Origin: Cupriavidus necator
Lineage (GTDB): Bacteria; Pseudomonadota; Gammaproteobacteria; Burkholderiales; Burkholderiaceae
Length of the DNA: 64,000 nt
Direction of reading: 5' to 3'
Assembly: GCA_022041995.1 (NCBI GenBank)
Contig: CP074382.1
Location: 434,001-498,000, forward strand
The notes under the pieces are model-generated. The model was given only the letters and a program-made list of their open reading frames with translations. It was not told the DNA's origin and searched no databases. This document shows, piece after piece, positions 1 through 9,371 of the stretch. Every line of letters starts with the position of its first letter. The first letter of the stretch is position 1. The translations under genes and the position numbers were made by a program.

Positions 1-642
1 AATGGGAAGCGCCCCGTCCTTATTGCCGGCGGCATTGGGATCACGCCCATTCTGGCGATGGCGCAGGCTTTGCACGCCAATGGTGAAGCCTTTGAGATGC
101 ACTACTTCGCTAGGGGGGCTGAACATATCCCATTCGGAGAGCGCCTCCGAGCGCTCGGAGTGAACCTCCATGTGTATGCCGGTCTGGATGGGGAAGCCAC
201 GCGCGCGAAACTTCAATTTGCATTCGCGGCCGTCGACCCTTCCCAAACAGAGGTCTACACATGCGGACCTGCGGCCATGATCAATTGTGTAAGCGACGTG
301 GCTGCCGCGCGAGGCATCGCAGAGGAGTCTATCCGCTTCGAACTGTTCAAGAACGAGGACGCGCCCACTGGCGGTGCCGCGTTCGAAGTGGAGCTGGCCA
401 AGTCCGGAAAGTCTTTCACGGTTTCATCAGACAAGAGCCTACTTAAGGCGTGCTGGGAAAACGGTGTGAACATCGAAGCGTCATGTGAGCAGGGCGTCTG
501 TGGCACCTGCATGACTGGTGTCCTGAGCGGCGACCCGGAGCACCATGACACCTATCTCTCCAAGCAGGAGCGGGACAGCGGCAAGTGGATCATGCCCTGC
601 GTATCGCGCTGCAAGAACGGCAAGATCGTTCTGGACCTTTGA
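1..642 (+). CDS. Ferredoxin-NAD(P) reductase component of an aromatic oxygenase (5' truncated by window edge)
   Basis: The reading frame is open from base 1, so the N-terminal FMN/FAD domain lies outside the window. What remains is the NAD-binding lobe (GGIGITPIL near the start, YTCGPAAM around residue 85) and a C-terminal plant-type 2Fe-2S ferredoxin domain with ligands CEQGVCGTC plus a later Cys in MPCVSRC. This domain order (NAD lobe, then C-terminal ferredoxin) is that of phthalate dioxygenase reductase and VanB-type reductases, which pass electrons from NAD(P)H to a Rieske oxygenase. The oxygenase itself is not visible. The next gene overlaps it by one base (TGATG), so they are co-transcribed. 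O-demethylation would release formaldehyde, which fits the downstream genes, but the substrate is an inference. Confidence 0.85.
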   Translation, partial: NGKRPVLIAGGIGITPILAMAQALHANGEAFEMHYFARGAEHIPFGERLRALGVNLHVYAGLDGEATRAKLQFAFAAVDPSQTEVYTCGPAAMINCVSDVAAARGIAEESIRFELFKNEDAPTGGAAFEVELAKSGKSFTVSSDKSLLKACWENGVNIEASCEQGVCGTCMTGVLSGDPEHHDTYLSKQERDSGKWIMPCVSRCKNGKIVLDL

Positions 643-1328
643 TGAGAACCCCGATGATTACCCTTTACGACTACGAACTGTCAGGCAACTGCTACAAGGT
701 TCGTTTGCTGCTGAACATCCTGGGCGTGGAGTACCAGAACGAGCCGGTCGAGTTCTATCCAAGCAGGCAGCACAAATCCGATGCATTTTTGCGAATCAAT
801 CCGCTGGGGCAACTACCCGCGTTGACCGACGGTGACTTCGCGATCCGCGACGCACAGGCCATCTTGGTGTATCTCGCCAAGCGCTACGACAAGTCCGGCC
901 TCTGGTACCCGAGTGGCGACGCGCGTCTATCTGGCGAAGTGCAGATGTGGTTGTCCTTTGCCGATAGCTTGACCGGATCCATTTCGGCAGCACGGTTGCA
1001 CGATCTCTTCTTCTTCGACTTCGATGCCGAATCATGCCGGAGACGATCTCATGAGCTGCTGCGAATTCTTGACGAGCATCTCTGGCAGCGAGAACAGGCA
1101 GGCGGAAGATTCCTCTGCGATGCAGCGCATCCTACGATTGCCGATATCGCGTGCTTTCCCTATATCGCGCTCTCCGACGAAGGCGGCGTGTCGCTGGGAG
1201 ACTATCCCGCTGTACGGCGCTGGACGGATCAGGTCAAGCGCGTTCCCGGCTTCATCGTGATGTCAGGGGTATTCCCTGCGTCGCGCCAAGTTGAAGAGCC
1301 CGCGACAGCTGTGGCCTCGATGCGTTAA
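642..1328 (+). CDS. Glutathione S-transferase family protein (GST 1)
   Basis: About 228 residues, with a thioredoxin-fold N-terminal domain (ITLYDYELSGNCYKVRLLL, then NPLGQLPALTDGD with the cis-Pro) and an all-helical C-terminal domain (IADIACFPYIAL). ATG at 642 overlaps the stop of the reductase. ATG at 654 is an alternative that gives the same N-terminus as the related GST at 3502. The protein probably conjugates or carries glutathione in the formaldehyde or aromatic pathway of this operon. Its exact substrate cannot be read from sequence. It is clearly paralogous to the GST at 3502-4113. Confidence 0.85.
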   Translation: MRTPMITLYDYELSGNCYKVRLLLNILGVEYQNEPVEFYPSRQHKSDAFLRINPLGQLPALTDGDFAIRDAQAILVYLAKRYDKSGLWYPSGDARLSGEVQMWLSFADSLTGSISAARLHDLFFFDFDAESCRRRSHELLRILDEHLWQREQAGGRFLCDAAHPTIADIACFPYIALSDEGGVSLGDYPAVRRWTDQVKRVPGFIVMSGVFPASRQVEEPATAVASMR

Positions 1329-1435
1329 ACGCACGACCAGTTCGCTATGGCGTCGCCACTGAAATTGGGATGACGTGACATCCAGTGCGGACTGGTCATT
1401 TCTCGATATCTCAACCGAAAAAGGTACATGTAAAG

Positions 1436-2542
1436 ATGAAAACGAAAGCTGCCATCGCGTGGAAAGCTGGCGCCCCTCTCAGCGTTGAGGAAGTGGACCT
1501 GGCAGGCCCGCGCGCAGGGGAAGTTCTTGTCGAAGTCAAGGCCACAGGGGTCTGCCACACCGACTACTACACGCTTTCCGGCGCGGATCCGGAAGGTATT
1601 TTCCCCGCGATCCTCGGACACGAGGGTGCAGGGATTGTCACGGAAGTGGGCGCTGGCGTTACATCGCTCCGGCCCGGGGATCACGTGATCCCTCTCTATA
1701 CGCCGGAGTGCCGCCAATGTAAGTTCTGCTTGTCGCAGAAGACCAACCTCTGTCAGTCCATTCGTGCCACCCAGGGCAAGGGTCTGATGCCGGACGGCAC
1801 GGCTCGATTCTCGATCGATGGGCAGCCAATCTTCCACTACATGGGCACGTCGACGTTTGCCAACCACATCGTTGTGCCGGAGATCGCCCTCGCCAAGATC
1901 CGTCCGGACGCGCCGTTCGACAAGGTTTGCTACATCGGTTGTGGCGTGACGACAGGCGTGGGAGCCGTACTGTTCACCGCGAAAGTTGAAGCCGGGGCGA
2001 ATGTTGTTGTCTTTGGCCTGGGCGGCATCGGCCTCAACGTCATTCAGGCGGCAAAGATGGTCGGTGCGAACAAGATCATCGGTGTGGACCTGAACCCGGC
2101 GCGCGAAGCGATGGCCAGAAAATTTGGAATGACCCACTTCGTCAACCCGAAGGACGTGGAAAACGTGGTGGATCACATCATTCAATTGACGGATGGCGGT
2201 GCAGACTATTCCTTCGAATGCATCGGTAACACGAAGGTGATGCGTCAGGCACTGGAGTGTTGCCACAAGGGCTGGGGCAAGTCGATCGTCATCGGCGTTG
2301 CCGAGGCCGGTGCGGAAATTTCAACGCGACCGTTCCAATTGGTGACTGGCCGTGAGTGGAAAGGCTCTGCCTTTGGGGGGGCTCGCGGGCGCACTGATGT
2401 GCCGAAGATTGTAGACTGGTACATGGAAGGCAAGCTGAACATTGACGACCTCATTACGCACAGGCTTCCGCTGGAAAAGATCAATGATGCATTCGATCTG
2501 ATGAAGAGCGGGGAGTCGATCCGTTCGGTGGTCCTTTATTAA
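1436..2542 (+). CDS. frmA: S-(hydroxymethyl)glutathione dehydrogenase / class III alcohol dehydrogenase
   Basis: This enzyme oxidises S-hydroxymethylglutathione, the spontaneous adduct of formaldehyde and glutathione, to S-formylglutathione with NAD. Seen here are the catalytic zinc ligands (GVCHTDYY, GHEGAG), the structural zinc Cys cluster (CRQCKFCLSQKTNLC), the conserved GCGVTTGVGA and the Rossmann GLGGIGLN. The length of 368 residues is normal for the family. The start at 1436 is chosen because MKTKAAIAW is the family N-terminus. The open frame extends upstream to 1385 without homologous sequence. fghA follows after 8 bases, completing a two-step formaldehyde detoxification cassette. Confidence 0.97.
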   Translation: MKTKAAIAWKAGAPLSVEEVDLAGPRAGEVLVEVKATGVCHTDYYTLSGADPEGIFPAILGHEGAGIVTEVGAGVTSLRPGDHVIPLYTPECRQCKFCLSQKTNLCQSIRATQGKGLMPDGTARFSIDGQPIFHYMGTSTFANHIVVPEIALAKIRPDAPFDKVCYIGCGVTTGVGAVLFTAKVEAGANVVVFGLGGIGLNVIQAAKMVGANKIIGVDLNPAREAMARKFGMTHFVNPKDVENVVDHIIQLTDGGADYSFECIGNTKVMRQALECCHKGWGKSIVIGVAEAGAEISTRPFQLVTGREWKGSAFGGARGRTDVPKIVDWYMEGKLNIDDLITHRLPLEKINDAFDLMKSGESIRSVVLY

Positions 2543-2550
2543 GCGCGAAG

Positions 2551-3408
2551 ATGAGCAATCTCAGGTCCGTGTCTGAGCATGCCTGCTTCGGCGGCTTGCA
2601 AAGATTCTATGAGCATGCGTCCAAGGAAACAGGGACAAACATGCGGTTCTCGGTTTACCTGCCGCCGAAAGCCATGAGGGGGGAGCAGTGCGCTACGCTC
2701 TTCTATCTGGCTGGGCTGACTTGCACAGAGGAGACGTTCGCAGCGAAAGCCGGTGCCCAACGACTCGCCGCCGAGTTGGGGTTGGTGTTAGTAGGTCCAG
2801 ACACCAGCCCCCGGGGCATTGACATTCCGGGAGACCGGGATAGCTGGGACTTCGGTGTTGCCGCAGGCTTTTATGTCGACGCCACTGATGTCCCATGGGC
2901 GGCGAACTATCGCATGTACAGCTACATCGTGCGTGAACTGTTCGACGAGATCATTCAGAATTTTCCTGTGGATCGCCAGCGAGTGGGCATCTTTGGTCAT
3001 TCGATGGGCGGCCATGGTGCACTGGTTATTGCCTTGCGCAATCCGGACCAGTTCCGATCCGTATCAGCCTTCGCGCCGATCTCTAACCCTATGGTTTGCC
3101 CGTGGGGCATCAGGGCTTTCACGAGATACCTTGGCACCGATCAAGGTGCCTGGCGAGACTACGATGCGACTGAACTGATTAAGCGTGGCGGGCGCGCAGT
3201 GTTTCCGGGCGGAATACTGATTGATCAAGGGCTCGACGACAAGTTCCTCGAGGAGCAGCTATATCCCGAGGCGCTTCGCACGGCGTGCGAGGTTGCGGGG
3301 CAACCACTAAGGTTGCGCATGCATCCGGGCTATGACCACGGTTACTACTTCATCGCTTCGCATATCGAGGACCATCTGAGGCATCACGCCTTAGCCCTGG
3401 GCTCATGA
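2551..3408 (+). CDS. fghA: S-formylglutathione hydrolase
   Basis: This serine hydrolase (esterase D family) of 285 residues splits S-formylglutathione into formate and glutathione, the step after FrmA. The nucleophile elbow GHSMGGHGA is visible near residue 150, the oxyanion region GLTCTEE near residue 55, and the His-containing PGYDHGYYFI near the end. It starts 8 bases after frmA, so translation is likely coupled. The gene is intact. A strong intrinsic terminator follows 40 bases downstream. Confidence 0.97.
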   Translation: MSNLRSVSEHACFGGLQRFYEHASKETGTNMRFSVYLPPKAMRGEQCATLFYLAGLTCTEETFAAKAGAQRLAAELGLVLVGPDTSPRGIDIPGDRDSWDFGVAAGFYVDATDVPWAANYRMYSYIVRELFDEIIQNFPVDRQRVGIFGHSMGGHGALVIALRNPDQFRSVSAFAPISNPMVCPWGIRAFTRYLGTDQGAWRDYDATELIKRGGRAVFPGGILIDQGLDDKFLEEQLYPEALRTACEVAGQPLRLRMHPGYDHGYYFIASHIEDHLRHHALALGS

Positions 3409-3448
3409 CGATTTGATCCTTGCAGCGCGTCTCACGCTGCTCCTTGCG

Positions 3449-3488
3449 GCGTTCCGGTGGGCTCCGTGGCTCCGGAACGCTTTTTTTT
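3449..3488 (+). terminator. Intrinsic terminator after fghA
   Basis: A 9-bp perfect stem (GCGTTCCGG / CCGGAACGC) with a 14-base loop is followed directly by eight T. This is a textbook Rho-independent terminator. The next GST starts only 13 bases after the T-run, so that gene depends on read-through or on a promoter inside or upstream of the hairpin. Confidence 0.93.
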
Positions 3489-3501
3489 GTCGGGAGATTT
3501 C

Positions 3502-4113
3502 ATGATTCGCTTACATGATTTTGAGTTGTCGGGAAGTTGCTACGAAATTCGGCTTCTCCTAAACATGTTGAGCGTTCCCTATGAGAAGGTGAACGTCGAC
3601 CTTGTTAATCAACAACAGGAGTCACCGACCTATCTTGATCTGAATCCGTTCGGCGAGCAGCCGATTCTTGAAGACGGGTCATTGCGACTGCGCAATGCCG
3701 AGGCAATCCTCACTTATGTAGCACGCAAGTACGACAAATTTGGGACCTGGTACCCCTCTGATGCGGATGGAGCGGCCCGTATTCACCAATGGCTCGCCAC
3801 AGCCAGCGGTGATCTCATGCATCTCGCGCGCGCGACGTCTGTGAAGGTGTTCCACTTGCCCGCAAATCTTGGACACCTTCTCGCCCTTTCGCACAGGGTG
3901 CTAAGGTTCTTGGATGGCCATCTGGAAAATCGGAAGTGGCTTGAACTCGGCCGTCCGACTATTGCTGATGTCGCGTGCTTTCCTCATATCGCTCTATGCG
4001 AGGAAGCCGGGGTGTTTGATCTGAAGGAATACAGGAACGTATCGGAGTGGGTGGAGCGATTCAAGACGGTTCCAGGTTTCGTGCGTATGTATGCAGTGAG
4101 CAGTGTCTCGTAA
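3502..4113 (+). CDS. Glutathione S-transferase family protein (GST 2)
   Basis: 203 residues, beginning MIRLHDFELSGSCYEIRLLLNML, closely parallel to GST 1 (MITLYDYELSGNCYKVRLLLNIL). NPFGEQPILEDGS carries the cis-Pro and IADVACFPHIALCEEAG the C-terminal domain. A GGGAG ribosome site sits at 3492-3496, immediately behind the terminator T-run, which fixes the start at 3502. It probably acts in the same glutathione-linked pathway as frmA-fghA. The two GSTs are probably an old duplication flanking frmA-fghA. Confidence 0.85.
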   Translation: MIRLHDFELSGSCYEIRLLLNMLSVPYEKVNVDLVNQQQESPTYLDLNPFGEQPILEDGSLRLRNAEAILTYVARKYDKFGTWYPSDADGAARIHQWLATASGDLMHLARATSVKVFHLPANLGHLLALSHRVLRFLDGHLENRKWLELGRPTIADVACFPHIALCEEAGVFDLKEYRNVSEWVERFKTVPGFVRMYAVSSVS

Positions 4114-4245
4114 ATAGATGTATCCCCTGCCAAGTGCGGATCGGCGATCTGCCATCGTATGACGCGGAAGAGACGAATGCCCGTGCGTCCGAATGCGGAA
4201 GCGGCTGACCACGGCGAATGATCAACACAGAATATCGAACACCCC

Positions 4246-7155
4246 ATGCTTATGACCGAGCGAGCCACCGTCGAGTCGATTGCGAAGGATGCAGACATCA
4301 GCATTGAATCAAGCCGTGTCAAACAAGGCCACAGACAAGTCGGCAGGTCTATCGTGGCGATGAACGACGGCTGGCGCGATGACATCCGCTTCCTAGGTCG
4401 ACTGCTGGGGGACTGCGTGCGTGAGCAGGAAGGCGATGCTGCGTACAAATTGGTGGAAGCGATCCGGCAGACCGCGGTGCGGTTCCGCCGTGACGGCGAC
4501 TGCGTCGCTGGCGCGGAGTTGGATTGCCTGCTCAACGGGCTGTCGCACGATCAGACCATTGCAGTGGTACGTGCCTTCAGCTATTTCTCGCACCTGGCCA
4601 ACATCGCCGAGGACAAGCACCACAATCGCCTCTGCCGGGTACAGGCGTTGGCCGGTTCACCGCCGGAGCCGGGCAGCGTGACCCGTGCGTTGCAGGACAT
4701 CGACGTCGCCGGCGTGACTGACGAGCAGTTGCGCGCCTTCCTTGACAACGCATTGATCATGCCGGTGCTGACCGCTCATCCGACCGAGGTGAAGCGCAAG
4801 GCTATCCTCGATGCCGAGCGCGAGATTGCCAGCCTGTTGGCGCAACGCGACCTTCCGATGACGACGCGCGAGCTCGACCGCAACACCGCTGAACTGCGCG
4901 CACGGGTGTTCACGCTGTGGCAGACCCGCATGTTACGCAACACCCGGCTGACAGTAGTGGATGAGATCGAGAACGCGCTGTCCTATTATCGGGCCACGTT
5001 CCTACGGGGTATCCCGCGACTGATGGCCGACATGGAAGATGACATTGCAGAAGTTTTCAAGAGCAAATCCGGTGGCACGCCCGCTTCGTTAGCCCCGTTC
5101 CTGCAGATGGGATCGTGGATTGGTGGCGATCGCGACGGGAATCCGAACGTGACAGCCGAGACGCTGGAGCATGCCGCCCAGCAGCAATCCAAAGTCATTC
5201 TGCAGTGGTACCTGGACGAAGTGCATGCCCTGGCCGCCGAGCTGCCTCTGTCTTCCCTGATGGTCGACGCAAGCACCGAGCTGCTTGCACTAGCAGAGGC
5301 ATCTCCGGAGCATTCCGAGCACCGAGCGGACGAACCCTATCGTCGCGCACTGATCGGTATCTATGCCCGCTTGGTCGCCACTGCAGCACGATTGATCGGC
5401 CATGCTGCGCAGCGCTTTCCGTCGGCCGACGCGACTCCGTACGATTGCGCCCAAGGATTGGCTGCCGACGTGCAGATTGTGATTGATTCGTTGCGTCGGC
5501 ATCACGGCAACGCGCTGGCTCATGGCCGCATCGATGCACTGGCGCGCGCTATCTCCATATTCGGCTTCCACCTCGCGTCAGTGGACATGCGCCAGGTATC
5601 TGACATACACGAAGCCGTGGTGGGCGAACTGTTCAAGGTGGCGGGCATCGAGACGGATTACGCTGCGTTGTCCGAAGAACGCAAGCTGAAGCTTCTGCTG
5701 GCCGAACTACGCCAGCCACGCATGCTGTCGCTACCATATCACCATTACTCGGAGCAGACTCGCAGCGAACTGGCCATCTTCAAGATGGCTCGCGAGCTGC
5801 GCGCGCGCTTTGGGGGTCGCATCGCGCGCAACTACATAATCTCGCATACGGAGACACTTTCTGATCTGGTGGAAGTGATGCTGCTGCAAAAGGAATGTGG
5901 CATGCTGCGCGGGACGCTTGGCAGCAAGATCGATCCAGCCCGCATGGAGCTGATGGTCATTCCGTTGTTCGAGACCATCGAGGACTTGCGCAATGCCGCT
6001 GGCATCATGGAGTCGCTGCTGGATCTCATGGGGTTCGATGCAGTTATTGAGCAGCATGGCATGGAGCAGGAAGTGATGCTTGGCTATTCGGACTCCAACA
6101 AGGACGGCGGCTTCTTAACGTCCAATTGGGAACTCTACAAAGCCGAATCGGCGCTAGTGAAGCTGTTCGAGAACCGTCGCGTCAGGTTGCGGCTGTTCCA
6201 TGGCCGAGGCGGCACCGTGGGTCGCGGTGGTGGCCCGACCTATGAGGCCCTCCTGTCGCAGCCGACAGGCGCAGTGAACGGCCAGATACGCTTAACTGAG
6301 CAAGGCGAGATCATCAATAGCAAGTTCGCCAACCCGGAAATTGGGCGGCGCAACTTGGAAGCCGTGATCGCGGCCACGCTTGTCGCGTCGCTGCTGCCAA
6401 CGCAGAATGCCCCAGCCGAACTGAGCACGTTCGAGGGCACCATGCAGCAACTGTCTGACCATGCATACGGCGCGTATCGGAACTTGGTCTACGAGACCCC
6501 GGGCTTCAAGGACTACTTCTTCTCTACCACGCCTATCACCGAGATTGCCGACCTCAACCTCGGTTCGCGTCCAGCCTCGCGCAAGCTGATGGACGAGAAG
6601 CACCGCAAGATTGAGGATCTGCGTGCAATTCCATGGGGCTTCTCATGGGGCCAATGTCGCCTCCTGCTGCCGGGCTGGTTCGGCTTCGGCAGCGCGGTCA
6701 AGGCAATACTGGACGAACAACCGGACGATACTGCACGTAACGCCTGTGTGGCCACACTCAAGCGTATGGTCAAGACTTGGTCATTCTTCCACACCCTGCT
6801 GTCTAACATGGACATGGTGTTGGCCAAAACCGACCTCGCCGTGGCCTCGCGCTACGCCGAACTTTGCGAGGACGCGGCGCTGCGCAAGTCGGTGTTCGCG
6901 CGCATCCATGCTGAATGGCACCTGACATGCGAAATGCTATCGCTGATCACGGAGCGCGCCGAGCGTCTGGCCGACAACCCGCTACTTGCGCGTTCGATTC
7001 AAGACCGATCCGCGTATCTTGATCCGCTGAATCATCTCCAGGTGGAACTGCTCAAGCGGTATCGCACCAAGAAGGACGCTGGCGACGTGCGTGTATCGCG
7101 CGGGATACACTTGACTATAAACGGAGTGGCGGCTGGACTGCGCAATAGTGGTTGA
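4246..7155 (+). CDS. ppc: Phosphoenolpyruvate carboxylase
   Basis: 969 residues. The enzyme carboxylates PEP with bicarbonate to oxaloacetate and replenishes the TCA cycle. The catalytic His motif VLTAHPTEVKRK lies near residue 180, GYSDSNKDGGFLTSNW near 620, the Arg/Gly loop FHGRGGTVGRGGGPT near 660, and the C-terminal NLRNSG-like end is GLRNSG. Starts at 4246 or 4252 give an N-terminus longer than most homologues, and the core begins at ATG 4360 (MNDGWRDDIRFLGRLLG). The upstream ribosome site is poor, so the start is uncertain. The gene stands alone, in the same direction as the formaldehyde genes. Confidence 0.95.
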   Translation: MLMTERATVESIAKDADISIESSRVKQGHRQVGRSIVAMNDGWRDDIRFLGRLLGDCVREQEGDAAYKLVEAIRQTAVRFRRDGDCVAGAELDCLLNGLSHDQTIAVVRAFSYFSHLANIAEDKHHNRLCRVQALAGSPPEPGSVTRALQDIDVAGVTDEQLRAFLDNALIMPVLTAHPTEVKRKAILDAEREIASLLAQRDLPMTTRELDRNTAELRARVFTLWQTRMLRNTRLTVVDEIENALSYYRATFLRGIPRLMADMEDDIAEVFKSKSGGTPASLAPFLQMGSWIGGDRDGNPNVTAETLEHAAQQQSKVILQWYLDEVHALAAELPLSSLMVDASTELLALAEASPEHSEHRADEPYRRALIGIYARLVATAARLIGHAAQRFPSADATPYDCAQGLAADVQIVIDSLRRHHGNALAHGRIDALARAISIFGFHLASVDMRQVSDIHEAVVGELFKVAGIETDYAALSEERKLKLLLAELRQPRMLSLPYHHYSEQTRSELAIFKMARELRARFGGRIARNYIISHTETLSDLVEVMLLQKECGMLRGTLGSKIDPARMELMVIPLFETIEDLRNAAGIMESLLDLMGFDAVIEQHGMEQEVMLGYSDSNKDGGFLTSNWELYKAESALVKLFENRRVRLRLFHGRGGTVGRGGGPTYEALLSQPTGAVNGQIRLTEQGEIINSKFANPEIGRRNLEAVIAATLVASLLPTQNAPAELSTFEGTMQQLSDHAYGAYRNLVYETPGFKDYFFSTTPITEIADLNLGSRPASRKLMDEKHRKIEDLRAIPWGFSWGQCRLLLPGWFGFGSAVKAILDEQPDDTARNACVATLKRMVKTWSFFHTLLSNMDMVLAKTDLAVASRYAELCEDAALRKSVFARIHAEWHLTCEMLSLITERAERLADNPLLARSIQDRSAYLDPLNHLQVELLKRYRTKKDAGDVRVSRGIHLTINGVAAGLRNSG

Positions 7156-7246
7156 GAGCGCAGGAGCTGACGTCTCATATGCTAGCCGCGGTTTAGCCTC
7201 AACAACCGTCGTGCCGGGACAAGGAATGGTACGCCCTCTAATCTAA

Positions 7247-7466
7247 GAGCCTGTTTGAAAAATGGACTCGGATGTGCTTTAAGGTGTGATGTGGAAAAAA
7301 GACACCGAGAGCGACAGGCACAGATGGCGGCCAAGACGAAGAGATATCCGAGCGATCTGACGGAGGTGGAGTGGGCGGCAATAGAAGGTCTGCTGCCCAA
7401 GCCCGCCCAGCGAGGGCGACGCAGGAAGGCAGAGCTTCGCGAGGTCATCAATGCCTTGCGCAGGGG
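7247..7466 (+). mobile_element. IS5-family stub (left end and transposase N-terminus)
   Basis: The left end GAGCCTGTTTGAAAA matches the terminal repeat style of IS5-family elements. ATG 7324 opens a transposase N-terminus (KRYPSDLTEVEWAAIEGLL, then RGRRRKAELREVINALR). The frame stops resembling a transposase at about 7462, where EAL-domain coding sequence begins. The rest of the element and its right end are absent, so this is a one-ended remnant. Confidence 0.8.
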
Positions 7467-8023
7467 CTGCCGCCGGTGCGTGTTTCAGTCAATCTGTCGG
7501 CACGGCAGTTCGCCGACAAGTCGCTCAGGCTGACCATCATCGATGCCCTGCGGCAAGCCGGGCTGCCTGGCAACCTGCTGGAGCTTGAACTCACCGAGAG
7601 CATGGTCATGCGCGATGCCGAACCGGCGTCCAGCTGGCTCTCGCGCCTGAAGCGCACGGGTGTCCGGCTGGCGATCGACGACTTCGGCACCGGCTACTCC
7701 TCGCTCGCCTACCTGAGCCGCTTCCCGATCGATACGGTCAAGATCGACGGCAGCTTCGTCCGCTACATACCGGAAAGCCGCAGCGACACGCAGATTACCA
7801 GCGCGGTGATCGGCCTTGGCCACCGGCTTGGCCTCGAAGTGGTCGCCGAAGGCGTGGAGAACGAGGTGCAACTCGAATTCCTGTGCCGCGAAGGCTGCGA
7901 CGAAGTGCAGGGGCTACTACTTCAGCCATCCGCTGCCGCCGGCGAAGATCACTGCCTTCCTGGCCAGCCGCATGGAGAACGGTCCCGCTCTCGAGCACGG
8001 GCCGCAACCGATGCGCGCCTGAC
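7463..8023 (+). pseudogene. EAL-domain (c-di-GMP phosphodiesterase) gene, 5' lost and frameshifted
   Basis: The frame starting in the IS5 junction encodes the middle and end of an EAL domain: VNLSARQF, LELELTES, IDDFGTGYSSLAYL, VKIDGSFVR and EVVAEGVEN. The N-terminal part with the EAL signature itself is missing, removed at the IS5 junction. At about 7907-7911 the frame changes. GLLLQPSA in one frame becomes GYYFSHPLP in the next if one G of the GGGG run is removed, so a 1-base insertion broke it. The product would not be active. Confidence 0.85.
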
Positions 8024-8074
8024 TGCCGTCAGTCCGGTGCGTGCTTAAGCAGTCCAATAACAGGGAGCAAAATC

Positions 8075-8476
8075 ATGCAGGACCGTACTATTGAACTCAT
8101 GTGGCAGGCCATCGACGCCCTGGACTTTTCCAGGATGAAGGCCAAGCTGCTGCACCAGAAGCATGCGCATTGGTCGCCAGAATCGCTGGAGCAGGCGGAG
8201 AGCGGCTACCGGCAATTCCTCAAGCTGGCGGCGAAGCATCCGGACACTCCCGCCGTCCCCAGCGAGCAGGTGGATGCCTTCTGGCATGCCCACATCCTGG
8301 ATACCAGGCGCTATGCCAGCGATTGCGAGCACATCTTCGGCTATATCCTTCACCACGACCCCTACGTTGGCATCGACGGTCCGGAGGACGAGGCCCGCCT
8401 CCTGAAAATGGCCGCGGCGAGCGATGCGCTAAGCATGCGCGAATTCGGCAGCCCGCTGACGTCTGCCGCCTATTGA
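8075..8476 (+). CDS. GRDP-like (glycine-rich-domain-containing-like) small protein
   Basis: 133 residues with a GGGAG ribosome site nine bases before ATG 8075. The motif VDAFWHAHILDTRRYASDCEHIFGY is typical of the GRDP-like family (Pfam GRDP-like, PF07173), whose biochemical role is not established. No signal peptide or membrane segment is seen. The stop codon TGA (8474-8476) sits on the edge of the following IS3 element (which starts AGAGGTGGC at 8476), so the original C-terminus may have been trimmed by that insertion. Confidence 0.7.
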   Translation: MQDRTIELMWQAIDALDFSRMKAKLLHQKHAHWSPESLEQAESGYRQFLKLAAKHPDTPAVPSEQVDAFWHAHILDTRRYASDCEHIFGYILHHDPYVGIDGPEDEARLLKMAAASDALSMREFGSPLTSAAY

Positions 8477-8540
8477 GAGGTGGCACCGTTTGTTCGTTCG
8501 GACAGGGATCCGGAGTTTTTAAGTGGAAGCGCTGGGGCAG

Positions 8541-9371
8541 TCAGGCTGCCGATTTGATCGCTGGCAGCATGGCGAAGTATGCCTCATCCGGGGTCTGGTC
8601 CGCCAGACTGGAATGGGGCCGTCGTTGGTTGTACCAGGTTAGGTAGTTAGCGATAGAGCGGCGCGCATGGCTGACCGAGTCGTAGGCTTTCAGGTAGACC
8701 TCCTCGTATTTGACGCTGCGCCAAAGGCGTTCGACGAACACGTTATCGCGCCAACTGCCCTTGCCGTCCATCGACAGTTGGATGCCGCGGTCCAGCACGG
8801 CGTCTGTGAACTCCGTGGCGGTGAACTGGCTGCCCTGGTCGGTGTTGACGATCTCCGGCGCGCCGTACTTGGCAAAGGCCTCCTCGATTGCCTCGACGGC
8901 ATGACAGCTCTCCAGCGTGATCGCCACCCGGTAGGCCAGCACCCGGCGGCTGGCCCAGTCCACCACTGCCGTCAGGTACACAAAGCCCCGTGCCATCGGA
9001 ATGTAGGTCGTGTCCAGAGCCCACACCTGGTTGGCCCGGTCGATCTTCCGGTCGCGCAGCAGGTACGGCCAGATCTTGTGCGCCGCGTGCTTGCGGCTCG
9101 TGTTCGGCCGGCGATACAGCGCCTCAATGCCCATGCGCTTCATCAGCGTGCCCACGTGCCGGCGACCGACCTGGATGCCTTCCCGGCGCAGCAGGCGCGC
9201 CAGCATGCGAGCCCCCGCGAAGGGATGCTCCAGATGCAGTTCGTCGATGCGGCGCATCAGCTTCAGATCTGCCTCGCTGACCGGTTGCGGCTGGTAGTAC
9301 GCGCTGGACCGGGCGATGCCCACCAGCTTGACCTGCCGGCTCACCGGCAGCGCGTGCTCGCGGTCGATCAT
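8541..9371 (-). CDS. IS3-family transposase OrfB (DDE integrase domain)
   Basis: The catalytic rve domain shows WALDTTYIPMARGFVYL (first D), NTDQGSQFT (second D) and FVERLWRSVKYEEVYL (E). ATG 9371 overlaps the orfA stop (ATGA). The frame is open further upstream, to 9545. A run of six T on the coding strand (plus coordinates 9414-9419), in codons DFL, allows a -1 slip that joins OrfA to OrfB, as is usual for this family. Confidence 0.93.
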   Translation of the reverse strand: MIDREHALPVSRQVKLVGIARSSAYYQPQPVSEADLKLMRRIDELHLEHPFAGARMLARLLRREGIQVGRRHVGTLMKRMGIEALYRRPNTSRKHAAHKIWPYLLRDRKIDRANQVWALDTTYIPMARGFVYLTAVVDWASRRVLAYRVAITLESCHAVEAIEEAFAKYGAPEIVNTDQGSQFTATEFTDAVLDRGIQLSMDGKGSWRDNVFVERLWRSVKYEEVYLKAYDSVSHARRSIANYLTWYNQRRPHSSLADQTPDEAYFAMLPAIKSAA

